This document shows, one piece after another, positions 1 through 6,218 of a stretch of DNA of 12,675 nt. The position numbers and the translations under genes were made by a program. The number at the start of each line of letters is the position of its first letter. The stretch's first letter is position 1. Below the pieces are notes generated by a model. That model saw only the letters and a list, made by a program, of their open reading frames with translations. It did no database searches and was not told where the DNA came from. The stretch is taken from NCBI GenBank assembly GCA_003731675.1, contig RCNQ01000013.1, positions 1 through 12,675 on the forward strand, given 5' to 3'. Source of the DNA: Bacteroidetes/Chlorobi group bacterium ChocPot_Mid. GTDB lineage: Bacteria > Bacteroidota > Ignavibacteria > Kapaibacteriales > UBA2268.

Positions 1-327
1 ATTTAAAGAAATTGTATCATCGTCAATTGATATCTCAACTATACTTGACCCATCTGTAGTAGCTACTCTTAAATATAGAACTACAGAATGATTTTCTGTG
101 TCTTCTACAATATCTATCCAATAATTTTTTGTAAAGGCAGGTGCCTGATATCTGACCGGGAGAAAATTATTATGGCAGTACTCATAAATTGATGTAGTAT
201 CAACATGGAATACCCGAAATATTTCCCGCTTGTTATTATCAGTTGCCATTATATAATCCTTTATCATATGGTGACTGCAGGAAAGAAGGATTAAACTTAG
301 TACTATAAAAGCTATGTTTTTTTTCAT
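1..327 (-). CDS. Small lipoprotein of unknown function (partial, runs off the window edge)
   Basis: Reading leftward from the ATG at 327, 109 codons stay open to base 1, so the C-terminus lies outside the window. The N-terminus has a short basic start (MKKN), a hydrophobic stretch and a lipobox LLSC, with the lipidated Cys at residue 17. This predicts a Sec-exported lipoprotein of the inner or outer membrane. The mature part begins SHHMIKDY and then alternates polar and hydrophobic residues in a way that suggests beta structure. I recognise no family. It lies 70 bp downstream of mnmE on the same strand, but a strong palindrome separates them, so cotranscription is uncertain. The lipoprotein call is firm from the sequence; the function is unknown. 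Confidence 0.75.
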   Translation of the reverse strand, partial: MKKNIAFIVLSLILLSCSHHMIKDYIMATDNNKREIFRVFHVDTTSIYEYCHNNFLPVRYQAPAFTKNYWIDIVEDTENHSVVLYLRVATTDGSSIVEISIDDDTISLN

Positions 328-369
328 GTTTTGGTTAACAATATTTATAAATCAGTTTATTGCTTTTAT

Positions 370-395
370 AAAAATGTTTCACATGAAACATTTTT
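370..395. promoter_or_regulatory. Perfect palindrome containing a parS-like 16-mer; may also end mnmE transcription
   Basis: Twelve-base arms, AAAAATGTTTCA and its exact complement, flank a two-base centre. The core at 375-390, TGTTTCACATGAAACA, matches the widely conserved ParB-binding parS consensus TGTTTCACGTGAAACA at 15 of 16 positions. It sits 2 bp beyond the mnmE stop codon, and mnmE is often close to the origin and parAB in bacteria. The alternative is an AT-rich intrinsic terminator usable on both strands, since each arm ends in a run of A or T. The very small centre and the close parS match make a DNA-binding site at least as likely. Whether this organism's ParB accepts the A at position 9 is unknown. 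Confidence 0.5.
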
Positions 396-397
396 TT

Positions 398-1741
398 CTA
401 TTTCCCGATGCAGAATTTACCAAAAACAGTATTTAACACTTCTTCGCTCCAGCTTTCCCCAGTGATTTCACCAAGCTTTTGTGCTGAATTCCGAATATCT
501 ATTGCTATGACTTCATTTGATAATCCTGATTGCAAAGAATTTATAGCGTTTTCTAAATCAATGGATGCCTGTGTCAATAGATTTGCCTGCCTTTGATTTA
601 CTAAAACATCTTGTAACCTCTCAGTATTTAATTTTGCCGTTTGCTCGATAACAGATTTTAATTCTTCTATTCCGTCTCCCATTTTGGCAGAAATATAAAT
701 GCTTGTTGGCTTTCTTTCTTGTATTTCTATTAAATCTATTTTATTCTGGATGAGTTGTATATTGCTGTGCGGGTATTTTTCTTTGATTTCATGGTAAAGT
801 TTGTCAGAGTGGTTTTCTGATATCGAAATATCATTTAATACTAATATCATATTTGATTGTTTCAAAATGGATTCGACCATTTTTATTCCTTCAATTTCTA
901 TTACGTCTTTGGAGTCACGTATTCCTGCTGTGTCAATCAAGCGAATAATGATTCCACCCAACATTATATTTTCTTCAAGGTAATCTCTTGTCGTACCGGG
1001 AATTTCGCTGACAATGGCTCTGTTTCTTTGAAGTAAGGTATTGAATAATTTAGACTTACCTGCATTTGGGTAACCCGCAATTCCGACAAAAAAACCTGAC
1101 CTTAAAATTTCTGCAGATTTGTATGATTCTGCTAATTCCTTGCAGTACTTTTGAGTATTTTCAATTCTTGTTTTTATCAAATTTCTATCTAACAGTTCAA
1201 TATCCTCATCGGCGAAATCCAGCTCCAGCTCTAATAATCCTGCAATTTCTACAAGTCGGTTTCTAAGTTCTTTTAATCTTGTAGTAAACTCTCCTGCTAA
1301 TTGTCTTGCGGATGTATGAACTCCCTTTACTGAACTTGAATGGATGATGTCGGCTACTGCTTCCACCTGTGTAAGGTCAATTTTCCCATTAAGGAAAGCC
1401 CTTTTAGTGAACTCGCCTGGTTCTGCTGGTCTTGCTCCATGTTTTAAAAGTGTACTGATAATCTCCCCTGCTACCAGATAGCCACCATGGCAGGAGATTT
1501 CGATTACATCCTCACCTGTGTATGAGTTTGGTTTTCTGAAAATCGTGATTAAGACATTGTCAATAAGTTGCTGTGTGTCGTAGAATTTTCCATAGGCAAC
1601 AGAATGGCTTGGCAACTCAGATAGTTTGCTTTTGGATTTGAAGCAATTATCAGCAATTTCAATTGCATTATCTCCAGAAAGACGAACTACTGCTATTCCT
1701 GATACTCCGGGAGGAGTTGCCAATGCTGTGATTGTAGTCAT
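398..1741 (-). CDS. mnmE: tRNA uridine-5-carboxymethylaminomethyl(34) synthesis GTPase MnmE
   Basis: MnmE works with MnmG to install (carboxymethyl)aminomethyl groups on the wobble uridine 34 of certain tRNAs, using GTP and a tetrahydrofolate one-carbon donor. The 447-residue length is normal for the family. The order is an N-terminal folate-binding domain (about 1-118), a helical domain interrupted by the G domain, and a C-terminal helix. G-domain motifs are all present: GYPNAGKS at 223-230, EIPGTTRD at 246-253, DTAG at 270-273, NKID at 333-336 and SAK at 351-353. The protein ends in FCIGK, with the catalytic Cys at 444 in the conserved CIGK tail. Start at the ATG at 1741, which begins MTTITALATPPG as expected. 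MnmG is not in the window. A -7-like box lies about 40 bp upstream. Confidence 0.97.
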   Translation of the reverse strand: MTTITALATPPGVSGIAVVRLSGDNAIEIADNCFKSKSKLSELPSHSVAYGKFYDTQQLIDNVLITIFRKPNSYTGEDVIEISCHGGYLVAGEIISTLLKHGARPAEPGEFTKRAFLNGKIDLTQVEAVADIIHSSSVKGVHTSARQLAGEFTTRLKELRNRLVEIAGLLELELDFADEDIELLDRNLIKTRIENTQKYCKELAESYKSAEILRSGFFVGIAGYPNAGKSKLFNTLLQRNRAIVSEIPGTTRDYLEENIMLGGIIIRLIDTAGIRDSKDVIEIEGIKMVESILKQSNMILVLNDISISENHSDKLYHEIKEKYPHSNIQLIQNKIDLIEIQERKPTSIYISAKMGDGIEELKSVIEQTAKLNTERLQDVLVNQRQANLLTQASIDLENAINSLQSGLSNEVIAIDIRNSAQKLGEITGESWSEEVLNTVFGKFCIGK

Positions 1742-1780
1742 TATAAAAATTTAATTTACAAAATATGGAAAATCAATTTA

Positions 1781-1788
1781 CAAATATA
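1781..1788 (-). promoter_or_regulatory. Candidate -7 box for mnmE
   Basis: On the minus strand this reads TATATTTG, matching the Bacteroidota -7 consensus TAnnTTTG, about 40 bp ahead of the mnmE ATG. No clear -33 TTTG is visible at the usual distance. The motif is common in AT-rich DNA, so this is tentative. Confidence 0.35.
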
Positions 1789-1905
1789 AGATTTGTTTGG
1801 GTTATATTTGTTTTTTGGGAAGGATATTTTAATAAAAAAAAGGTACAATCAAATTTTATTCCAAGTAATAAATATCAATCAAAGTGTTAATATTTTGTTA
1901 ATAAC

Positions 1906-1919
1906 CGCTCAAAAAAGCG
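1906..1919. repeat. Small stem-loop with A-rich loop
   Basis: CGCT and AGCG form a 4-bp stem around the loop CAAAAA (plus strand). The sequence CAAAAAA at 1910-1916 is exactly complementary to TTTTTTG at 1945-1951 in the loop of the next hairpin. Confidence 0.45.
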
Positions 1920-1932
1920 ACCTTCATAAATG

Positions 1933-1964
1933 CCCTCAGAGAGGTTTTTTGCCTGCTCTGAGGG
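1933..1964. repeat. Strong stem-loop with a T-rich loop
   Basis: CCCTCAGAG (1933-1941) and CTCTGAGGG (1956-1964) form a perfect 9-bp GC-rich stem, and inner AGG/CCT can add three more pairs around a TTTTTTG loop. The homopolymer tract is inside the loop rather than after the stem on either strand, so this is not a standard intrinsic terminator. It could be part of a structured RNA or a repeat element. Confidence 0.6.
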
Positions 1965-2007
1965 ATATTTTATTAGTACACAACAATCTCTTTTTATAAG
2001 CGATTTA

Positions 2008-2033
2008 AACCCTGAAAAACAAGGTTCCTTTTT
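2008..2033. terminator. Possible terminator between the lipoprotein gene and the hairpin region
   Basis: AACCCTG and CAAGGTT flank an A5 loop and form a 7-bp stem with one imperfect pair. On the plus strand it is followed by CC and then T5. On the minus strand the imperfect pair becomes a G-U wobble, but the tail is only TTTAAAT. It could end the minus-strand lipoprotein transcript, whose stop is about 50 bp away, or a plus-strand small RNA. Confidence 0.35.
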
Positions 2034-2075
2034 ATGCAAGAATTTTTTTTATTTGTTCAAAATTTGTTTAATTTC

Positions 2076-2567
2076 TCAATAAGTAACGTGAAGCAAATTG
2101 AATGTTCCATTTGTAACTTTTACTTCGTTCAATCCTTCATCGTATAAATTAAAGCTAAAAGTTCCTTTAACTTTCGAACCGAGTGATGTCCCGTATTCTG
2201 TTAATTTCAAAGTTCCTGTTGTAGAAATATAGGTGGAACCTCCTGTTACATTTATCGTACACAATACAGGCGGGTCAGTAACATTTTGCAATGTTAAATC
2301 ATAAGTACCTTTTGCAGGTGAAAAAAGATTTATCACAGCAGTAACATTGTTCCCGTTAATAAGCATCGTTCCTGTAACAGTAAGAACCTGTTTGCCGTCA
2401 ACCGTTGCAGTTACTGCGGTTGCTGAGGAGGAAGAAAACTTACCTGATACAGCACCTGACATTGTGAAGTTTAATCCATTTGTTAAATCTGGTGTTGTTG
2501 AGTTCTCGCTACAGGAAGTTAAAACGATAATTCCTGCAAAGCAAATTAATAATAAATTTCTTAGCAT
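2076..2567 (-). CDS. Small beta-rich lipoprotein of unknown function
   Basis: The 163-residue product has an N-terminal hydrophobic segment and a lipobox LTSC, with Cys at residue 19, so it should be a lipoprotein. The mature part starts SENSTTPDLTN, a polar linker, followed by a Ser/Thr/Gly/Val-rich region with alternating strands (for example TVTGTMLING and GTYDLTLQNV) that suggests a single beta-sandwich or barrel domain of about 130 residues. No catalytic motif is visible and I do not recognise a named family, although small lipoproteins of this style are common in Bacteroidota. Start at the ATG at 2567, preceded by GGAG at a good ribosome-binding distance and by a TAAATTTG box. It is on the same strand as mnmE but 334 bp upstream of it, so it is probably a separate unit. 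Confidence 0.8.
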   Translation of the reverse strand: MLRNLLLICFAGIIVLTSCSENSTTPDLTNGLNFTMSGAVSGKFSSSSATAVTATVDGKQVLTVTGTMLINGNNVTAVINLFSPAKGTYDLTLQNVTDPPVLCTINVTGGSTYISTTGTLKLTEYGTSLGSKVKGTFSFNLYDEGLNEVKVTNGTFNLLHVTY

Positions 2568-2599
2568 CTTTGTTCTCCAATATATTTTAAAAATTATTA

Positions 2600-2607
2600 C
2601 AAATTTA
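2600..2607 (-). promoter_or_regulatory. Candidate -7 box for the lipoprotein gene
   Basis: On the minus strand the site reads TAAATTTG, fitting TAnnTTTG, 33 bp ahead of the ATG at 2567. A GGAG ribosome-binding site lies between. No convincing -33 element is seen. Confidence 0.4.
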
Positions 2608-2704
2608 CTATAATTATTTCTTAAATAAATATTTTTTTATTTCAGGAGTTTTTTGGAATACTTTTTTCTTGTAGTAATTATTATAATTTTTTGAATAAAC
2701 TAAA

Positions 2705-3154
2705 ATGAAGATAAAAGTATTAATATTTCTGATTTTTTTTATGGAGATTAGTTTTAATTCCTATTCTCAGGATAAGGAATTAAAGTCATTTTGGAAAAGT
2801 TTCCAGACAGCAGTAACCGAAAAAAAAGATTCAGCTGTCTTGAAACTCACATTCTTTCCAGTTGAAGCTGAAAAAGAGTATTTCAGTTTTTCTCTTTTTT
2901 TCGATAGCGAGGTAATAGACAAAATCAAGAATTCATCAATTTATGATTTGGAGAAAGTGCAAAGAGTATCAGATGAGCTTCATGACAACCCATTTGATAT
3001 TCTTGGATTGCCTGAAGATATAAAAGAGGTGTATATTCTCACAGTCGAAGGAGAGTATGAAGATGATGAGTCGAAGATAGCTTATGACAGAATATATGTG
3101 TTTGGTAAAATAATCGGGAAATTTAAATTTCTTGGTTTCTATGTTGTTGAATGA
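2705..3154 (+). CDS. Secreted protein of unknown function, first of a tandem paralogous pair
   Basis: The 149-residue product starts with a Sec signal peptide (about residues 1-21, hydrophobic core then SYS before Gln22), with no lipobox Cys, so the mature form should be periplasmic or exported. The mature domain opens with FWKSFQTAV near residue 29 and ends with VFGKIIGKFKFLGFY at 132-146. The same two blocks recur in the next gene (FWKQFQSAV and VFGEIKGEFKFLGTY), and the region between aligns loosely, including a central LPE. The two are therefore tandem duplicates. I recognise no named family and see no catalytic motif. The gap to the second copy is 71 bp with no clear terminator, so cotranscription is plausible. 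Confidence 0.8.
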   Translation: MKIKVLIFLIFFMEISFNSYSQDKELKSFWKSFQTAVTEKKDSAVLKLTFFPVEAEKEYFSFSLFFDSEVIDKIKNSSIYDLEKVQRVSDELHDNPFDILGLPEDIKEVYILTVEGEYEDDESKIAYDRIYVFGKIIGKFKFLGFYVVE

Positions 3155-3225
3155 AAATATTTCTAAAATAGTTTTTTTTAATAATAGTCTGAATAAAATA
3201 TTTTTTCACAATTTTAAAAATAAAT

Positions 3226-3744
3226 ATGAAAACAAATTATTTCAGCGAGACATTCTGGAAGCAATTTCAATCTGCTGTTGCGACAGGTAATAAAAAGGAA
3301 GTTGCTAAATTTTGCTATTTTTTATCTGATGAAGACAAGCAGGATTTTCTTGATAACTACCACGAAACATTTGATGAAACCGCAGTAGATGCAATATTGA
3401 CTTCCAAATTTACATTGCTGAAGTCAATAGCAAAGAACTCAAAGACACCGGGTATTGGTCCTTTTGAACTTCTCATATTACCAGAATCGCTGAATACTGT
3501 TTATGTGCTTAATGTGGCTTATTCAGCTGACAGACCAATCGAAGATGACTACTACAAGGAAGAGGAAGAAGACAGTTTTTATGATGATTTTGACAGAGAC
3601 AGGGATTTTGGTATGGATTTGGATTCTGAAAAATTCGATGATTTGGATTATGAAGGAGACGAAGTTGTAGAGTTGATAAAATCTTTTGTTTTTGGAGAAA
3701 TCAAAGGAGAATTCAAGTTTTTAGGTACATACTCTCTCGATTAA
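3226..3744 (+). CDS. Cytosolic paralogue of the preceding gene with an acidic insert
   Basis: The 172-residue product shares an N-terminal FWKQFQSAV block (about residue 10) and a C-terminal VFGEIKGEFKFLGTY block (155-169) with the upstream gene. It has no signal peptide: it begins MKTNYFSETFW, and the in-frame sequence upstream of the ATG offers no usable start before a TGA. Between the shared blocks it carries a strongly acidic low-complexity stretch (about 106-148, rich in Asp, Glu and Tyr) that the secreted copy lacks apart from a short EYEDDE. The two paralogues therefore probably work in different compartments. Function unknown. The acidic stretch could bind metal or a basic partner, but this is inference. 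Confidence 0.8.
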   Translation: MKTNYFSETFWKQFQSAVATGNKKEVAKFCYFLSDEDKQDFLDNYHETFDETAVDAILTSKFTLLKSIAKNSKTPGIGPFELLILPESLNTVYVLNVAYSADRPIEDDYYKEEEEDSFYDDFDRDRDFGMDLDSEKFDDLDYEGDEVVELIKSFVFGEIKGEFKFLGTYSLD

Positions 3745-3812
3745 TCTTTTTTATTCTATCAAAAGATATTAATTTAGTATCTGATAAGTTTAATTATTGA
3801 AAAATAAATCTT

Positions 3813-4415
3813 ATGGATATATTTTCCGGAGTTGACCCCACAATTTTGCATTGGGTAATAATGCCATTATTTATTTTTTGTGCAAGAATTATTGATGTAA
3901 GTCTTGGCACAATCAGAATAATACTTGTAAGCAAAGGAATAAGGGGATTAGCGGCTGTGCTGGGTTTTATTGAAGTCTTAATATGGATAATTGCCATTGG
4001 ACAGATAATGCAAAACCTTACGAACTTTATGAATTATCTTGGCTATGCCTCAGGTTTTGCTACCGGAACTTATGTTGGTGTTTTCATTGAAAATAAATTA
4101 TCCATTGGAAAAGTAGTAATAAGAATTATAACAAAAAGAGACTCAACAGATTTGCTTGAGTATCTTTTGATTAATGATTATTATTTGACGACTATGGATG
4201 CTGAAGGCAGGTTTGGTGATGTTAAAATAATTTTTCTTGTATTAAAAAGGAAAGAAGTTCCACAGTTAATTTCAATAATAAACAGATTCAATCCGAATGC
4301 ATTTTATACAATTGAAGATGTTCGATTTGTTAATGAAACATCAAGCATACCAAAGAATAATCCGTTTTTTTTAAAATTAAATAATCTGAGAAAAGCATTT
4401 ACCTTGAGGAAGTAG
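3813..4415 (+). CDS. UPF0316 family membrane protein (DUF5698 plus DUF2179)
   Basis: The 200-residue product has three predicted membrane helices (about 12-32, 45-67 and 76-94) and a soluble C-terminal domain. The signature ARIIDVSLGTIRIILVSKG at 24-42 and the DUF2179-type C-terminal region (about 110-172, ending near YTIEDVR) place it in the UPF0316 family typified by Bacillus YebE. Length and layout match the family. The molecular role of the family is not established; DUF2179 domains also occur in YitT-type membrane proteins. The ATG at 3813 comes 68 bp after the preceding paralogue, so it may be in the same transcript. A hairpin with a T-run follows the gene. Confidence 0.88.
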   Translation: MDIFSGVDPTILHWVIMPLFIFCARIIDVSLGTIRIILVSKGIRGLAAVLGFIEVLIWIIAIGQIMQNLTNFMNYLGYASGFATGTYVGVFIENKLSIGKVVIRIITKRDSTDLLEYLLINDYYLTTMDAEGRFGDVKIIFLVLKRKEVPQLISIINRFNPNAFYTIEDVRFVNETSSIPKNNPFFLKLNNLRKAFTLRK

Positions 4416-4478
4416 CGGAGATGCACTCGTTTCTGTTCTAATATAAGGAATATTTAATAAAGCTTAAAGCAGAAAGCT

Positions 4479-4508
4479 AAAAGCAATTAGAAGTTAGATG
4501 CTTTTTTT
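4479..4508 (+). terminator. Intrinsic terminator after the UPF0316 gene
   Basis: AAAAGCA (4479-4485) and TGCTTTT (4499-4505) form a 7-bp stem with a 13-base loop, and the T-run continues to 4508. It lies between the converging UPF0316 gene and the minus-strand gene ending at 4511, so it may act in both directions. The stem is AT-rich, so strength is uncertain. Confidence 0.5.
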
Positions 4509-4510
4509 CT

Positions 4511-5104
4511 TTAACCTGACCTGACTGTAAATAAAATCACTACGGTTAAAATTGCAGTGGTAACCACAACAAAAGGAATCGCTATTTCCTCGAAAAAAGT
4601 TTTCTTTTTTTCTGGGACAGGTGCGTTAGCAAATTCATTGTCGCTTTTAATAAAATTAATATCTTCGCGTGAGATGATATCTTTAAACAAACTTTTACCG
4701 TTGCTGATAATTTCGATATTCCCCGATGATGATAAATTTGCGTCTATGTCAACAGTTGCATTTCTTATTAACGAATCATTATCCTGATTGTAAAGCAGGT
4801 AATCAATTGCGATGGTTTTTATATTAACATTTAATATGGGATTTCCTGTGTCAGATTCATAATTCACTTCAATTTTCTTTTCTGTAAAAGCGGAATAAAA
4901 ATGCTGTTTAACAAGCCATGATGCAGGGTTTTCAGAAAAATTCAATCTTATTTTATTTATATTTTTTGTTTTAATTATTTCAGCAAAAAGTATGGCTTGT
5001 TTCTGTATAAGCGAATCGAGAATACGGAAATTCTTGATTGGTCCCGATTGAGAGTAAGAGCTGATAAATGACAGTAGAAAAATTATTATGCCAATTTTTT
5101 TCAT
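4511..5104 (-). CDS. Sec-exported protein with C-terminal membrane anchor, unknown function
   Basis: I take the start as the ATG at 5104 (MKKIGIIIFLL) rather than the in-frame TTG just before it, giving 197 residues. An N-terminal signal peptide ends around SYSQ (residues 16-19). A mixed alpha/beta domain of about 140 residues follows, then a basic segment (EKKKTFFEE) and one C-terminal hydrophobic helix (about 173-193) ending VRSG. The predicted topology is a periplasmic domain held by a C-terminal helix. The central part contains several alternating strands (NPILNVNIKTIAIDYLLY). No family recognised. The upstream gene stops four bases before this ATG (TAA TTTG ATG), a spacing typical of translational coupling, so the two products probably work together. 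Confidence 0.75.
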   Translation of the reverse strand: MKKIGIIIFLLSFISSYSQSGPIKNFRILDSLIQKQAILFAEIIKTKNINKIRLNFSENPASWLVKQHFYSAFTEKKIEVNYESDTGNPILNVNIKTIAIDYLLYNQDNDSLIRNATVDIDANLSSSGNIEIISNGKSLFKDIISREDINFIKSDNEFANAPVPEKKKTFFEEIAIPFVVVTTAILTVVILFTVRSG

Positions 5105-5108
5105 CAAA

Positions 5109-5603
5109 TTACTTTGCTAAATTCCGATATTCTCTTAAAATTTTTTTTAATTTAATAAAATCAGATTCCATTTCTTTTTCGTTTGTGAAAGCTGACGGTC
5201 GGATGCGAAGAGGAAATCTTCTGTTATGTAGTCTGATTTTAATCATTCTTGCAGGTTTTTTTGTTCTTATCCGTCTTTCTCTGCTGAAAGCAATTCTTCT
5301 GATTAAATTTAGCGGATAATTCTTTTCCTTAAATCTTGTTTTGAGTGAGAAACCGTTATCGCTAATAATTATGGATTTCCTTTTTATGTACTGATATATT
5401 AATGCGGCATTTGTAGAAATAATGAAGACCAGTAATAGCAGAACAACAGGGTCCCAAAATTCAAAGGAAATGGTTTTTTCACTTACGGTGCCTTTCATAA
5501 GTGCATAGACAAGAAGAGCAATAGCATAGACTGCAATATATTGCCAGTAAAAATCAAGTCTGCGAGTATAAACTCTCTGTTTTTTTAATTCTTCTTCCTG
5601 CAT
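5109..5603 (-). CDS. Two-helix membrane protein with a basic, possibly PH-like C-terminal domain
   Basis: The 164-residue product has two predicted membrane helices (about 19-38 and 52-71), then a basic cytoplasmic region. This contains KSIIISDNGFSLKTRFKEKNYPL, written here as consecutive strands IIISDNG, FSLKTR and YPLNLIRRIAF, followed by KIRLHNRRF and a C-terminal helix (about 143-162). That order of two helices, a beta-rich segment and a closing helix resembles bacterial PH-domain membrane proteins, but I cannot confirm the family. It starts at the ATG at 5603, 51 bp after mscL on the same strand, and its stop is four bases from the next ATG. This suggests an operon of mscL and two envelope proteins. 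Function unknown. Confidence 0.75.
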   Translation of the reverse strand: MQEEELKKQRVYTRRLDFYWQYIAVYAIALLVYALMKGTVSEKTISFEFWDPVVLLLLVFIISTNAALIYQYIKRKSIIISDNGFSLKTRFKEKNYPLNLIRRIAFSRERRIRTKKPARMIKIRLHNRRFPLRIRPSAFTNEKEMESDFIKLKKILREYRNLAK

Positions 5604-5654
5604 TTCATCTAAATTATCTTTTTGATAATGTCATTATTTATTTAATCAAAATAT

Positions 5655-6059
5655 TTATCTTTTTTCCTTAAGTAAATCACGAATTTCTGTAAGTAATTTT
5701 TCTTCATTCGTTGGTTCAGGAGGAGTAGCCGGGGCTTCTTCCTGTTTTTTCTTAAAACTGTTGAGTGACTTAACCATAATAAAAATCGAGAAAGCAATTA
5801 TAAGAAAATCAACAACAGTTTGAATAAATTTGCCATAGTTTAAAGTAACTGCTGGTTTGTCTCCGACTGCCTGCTTTAAGGTAATTGCAAAGGAAGTGAA
5901 ATCAACTCCTCCAAGCAAGATTCCAATGGGTGGCATAAGAACATCAGCAACAAAAGATGCTACAATTTTTCCAAATGCACCACCGATAATGACTGCAACA
6001 GCAAGGTCAACCACATTGCCTCGCATTGCAAATTCTTTAAATTCTTTAACAACACCCAT
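5655..6059 (-). CDS. mscL: Large-conductance mechanosensitive channel MscL
   Basis: MscL is a homopentameric inner-membrane channel that opens at high membrane tension and releases small solutes during hypo-osmotic shock. The 134-residue product begins MGVVKEFKEFAMRGNVVDLAV, here split as MGVVKEFKEF and AMRGNVVDLA, which closely matches the amphipathic N-terminus and TM1 of the Escherichia coli protein. TM1 covers about 15-45, including GGAFGKIV at the gate, TM2 about 77-100 (FIQTVVDFLIIAFSIF), and a C-terminal helix (EEKLLTEIRDLLKE) forms the usual bundle. I chose the ATG at 6059; a TTG four codons upstream is in frame but does not fit the family. The serS gene diverges from it. It may lead a three-gene transcript. 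Confidence 0.97.
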   Translation of the reverse strand: MGVVKEFKEFAMRGNVVDLAVAVIIGGAFGKIVASFVADVLMPPIGILLGGVDFTSFAITLKQAVGDKPAVTLNYGKFIQTVVDFLIIAFSIFIMVKSLNSFKKKQEEAPATPPEPTNEEKLLTEIRDLLKEKR

Positions 6060-6171
6060 TGCTGTTCTCAAATTGTTATTAATACGTAAATGTCAAATTA
6101 TATAATTTTTCTATTTTAAACAACAGATTATTTTCTAAATTCAAAAATAGCTGTTTTTAAATTAATTTAAG

Positions 6172-6179
6172 TAATTTTG
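6172..6179 (+). promoter_or_regulatory. Candidate -7 box for serS
   Basis: TAATTTTG fits TAnnTTTG and lies 39 bp before the serS ATG, in the divergent mscL-serS intergenic region. No clear -33 TTTG is seen, so the call is tentative. Confidence 0.4.
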
Positions 6180-6218
6180 TAGTTTATTTATTTGTTTAAT
6201 AAAAATTCTTAAAGATAA

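Larger units (their letters stand above)
1742..2075. other. 334-bp gene-free region with stacked hairpins
   Basis: This gap lies between the mnmE start and the end of the lipoprotein gene at 2076; both neighbours are on the minus strand. It holds the candidate mnmE -7 box (1781-1788), a second TATATTTG on the plus strand (1803-1810), a small hairpin (1906-1919), a strong hairpin (1933-1964) and a terminator-like hairpin followed by T residues on the plus strand (2008-2033). A 68-codon plus-strand frame at 1793-1999 runs through the hairpins and has no coding signature. The plus-strand arrangement of -7 box, hairpins and terminator would suit a small RNA, but that is inference. Confidence 0.5.

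Noticed and set aside
1793..1999. A 68-codon plus-strand open frame in the mnmE upstream gap
   Set aside because: It passes through two hairpins, has no ribosome-binding site and shows no protein-like composition; an RNA element explains the region better.
2347..2613. An 88-codon plus-strand open frame opposite the lipoprotein at 2076-2567
   Set aside because: It is the antisense shadow of a gene with a clear lipobox, GGAG ribosome-binding site and -7 box.
4457..4510. Possible repeat of AAAGC units between the converging genes
   Set aside because: The AAAGC-like motifs are imperfect and short; the intrinsic terminator at 4479-4508 accounts for the clearest part.
6060..6071. A TTG start four codons upstream of the mscL ATG
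   Set aside because: The ATG at 6059 matches the conserved MscL N-terminus and has suitable upstream sequence; the extension has no counterpart in the family as I know it.
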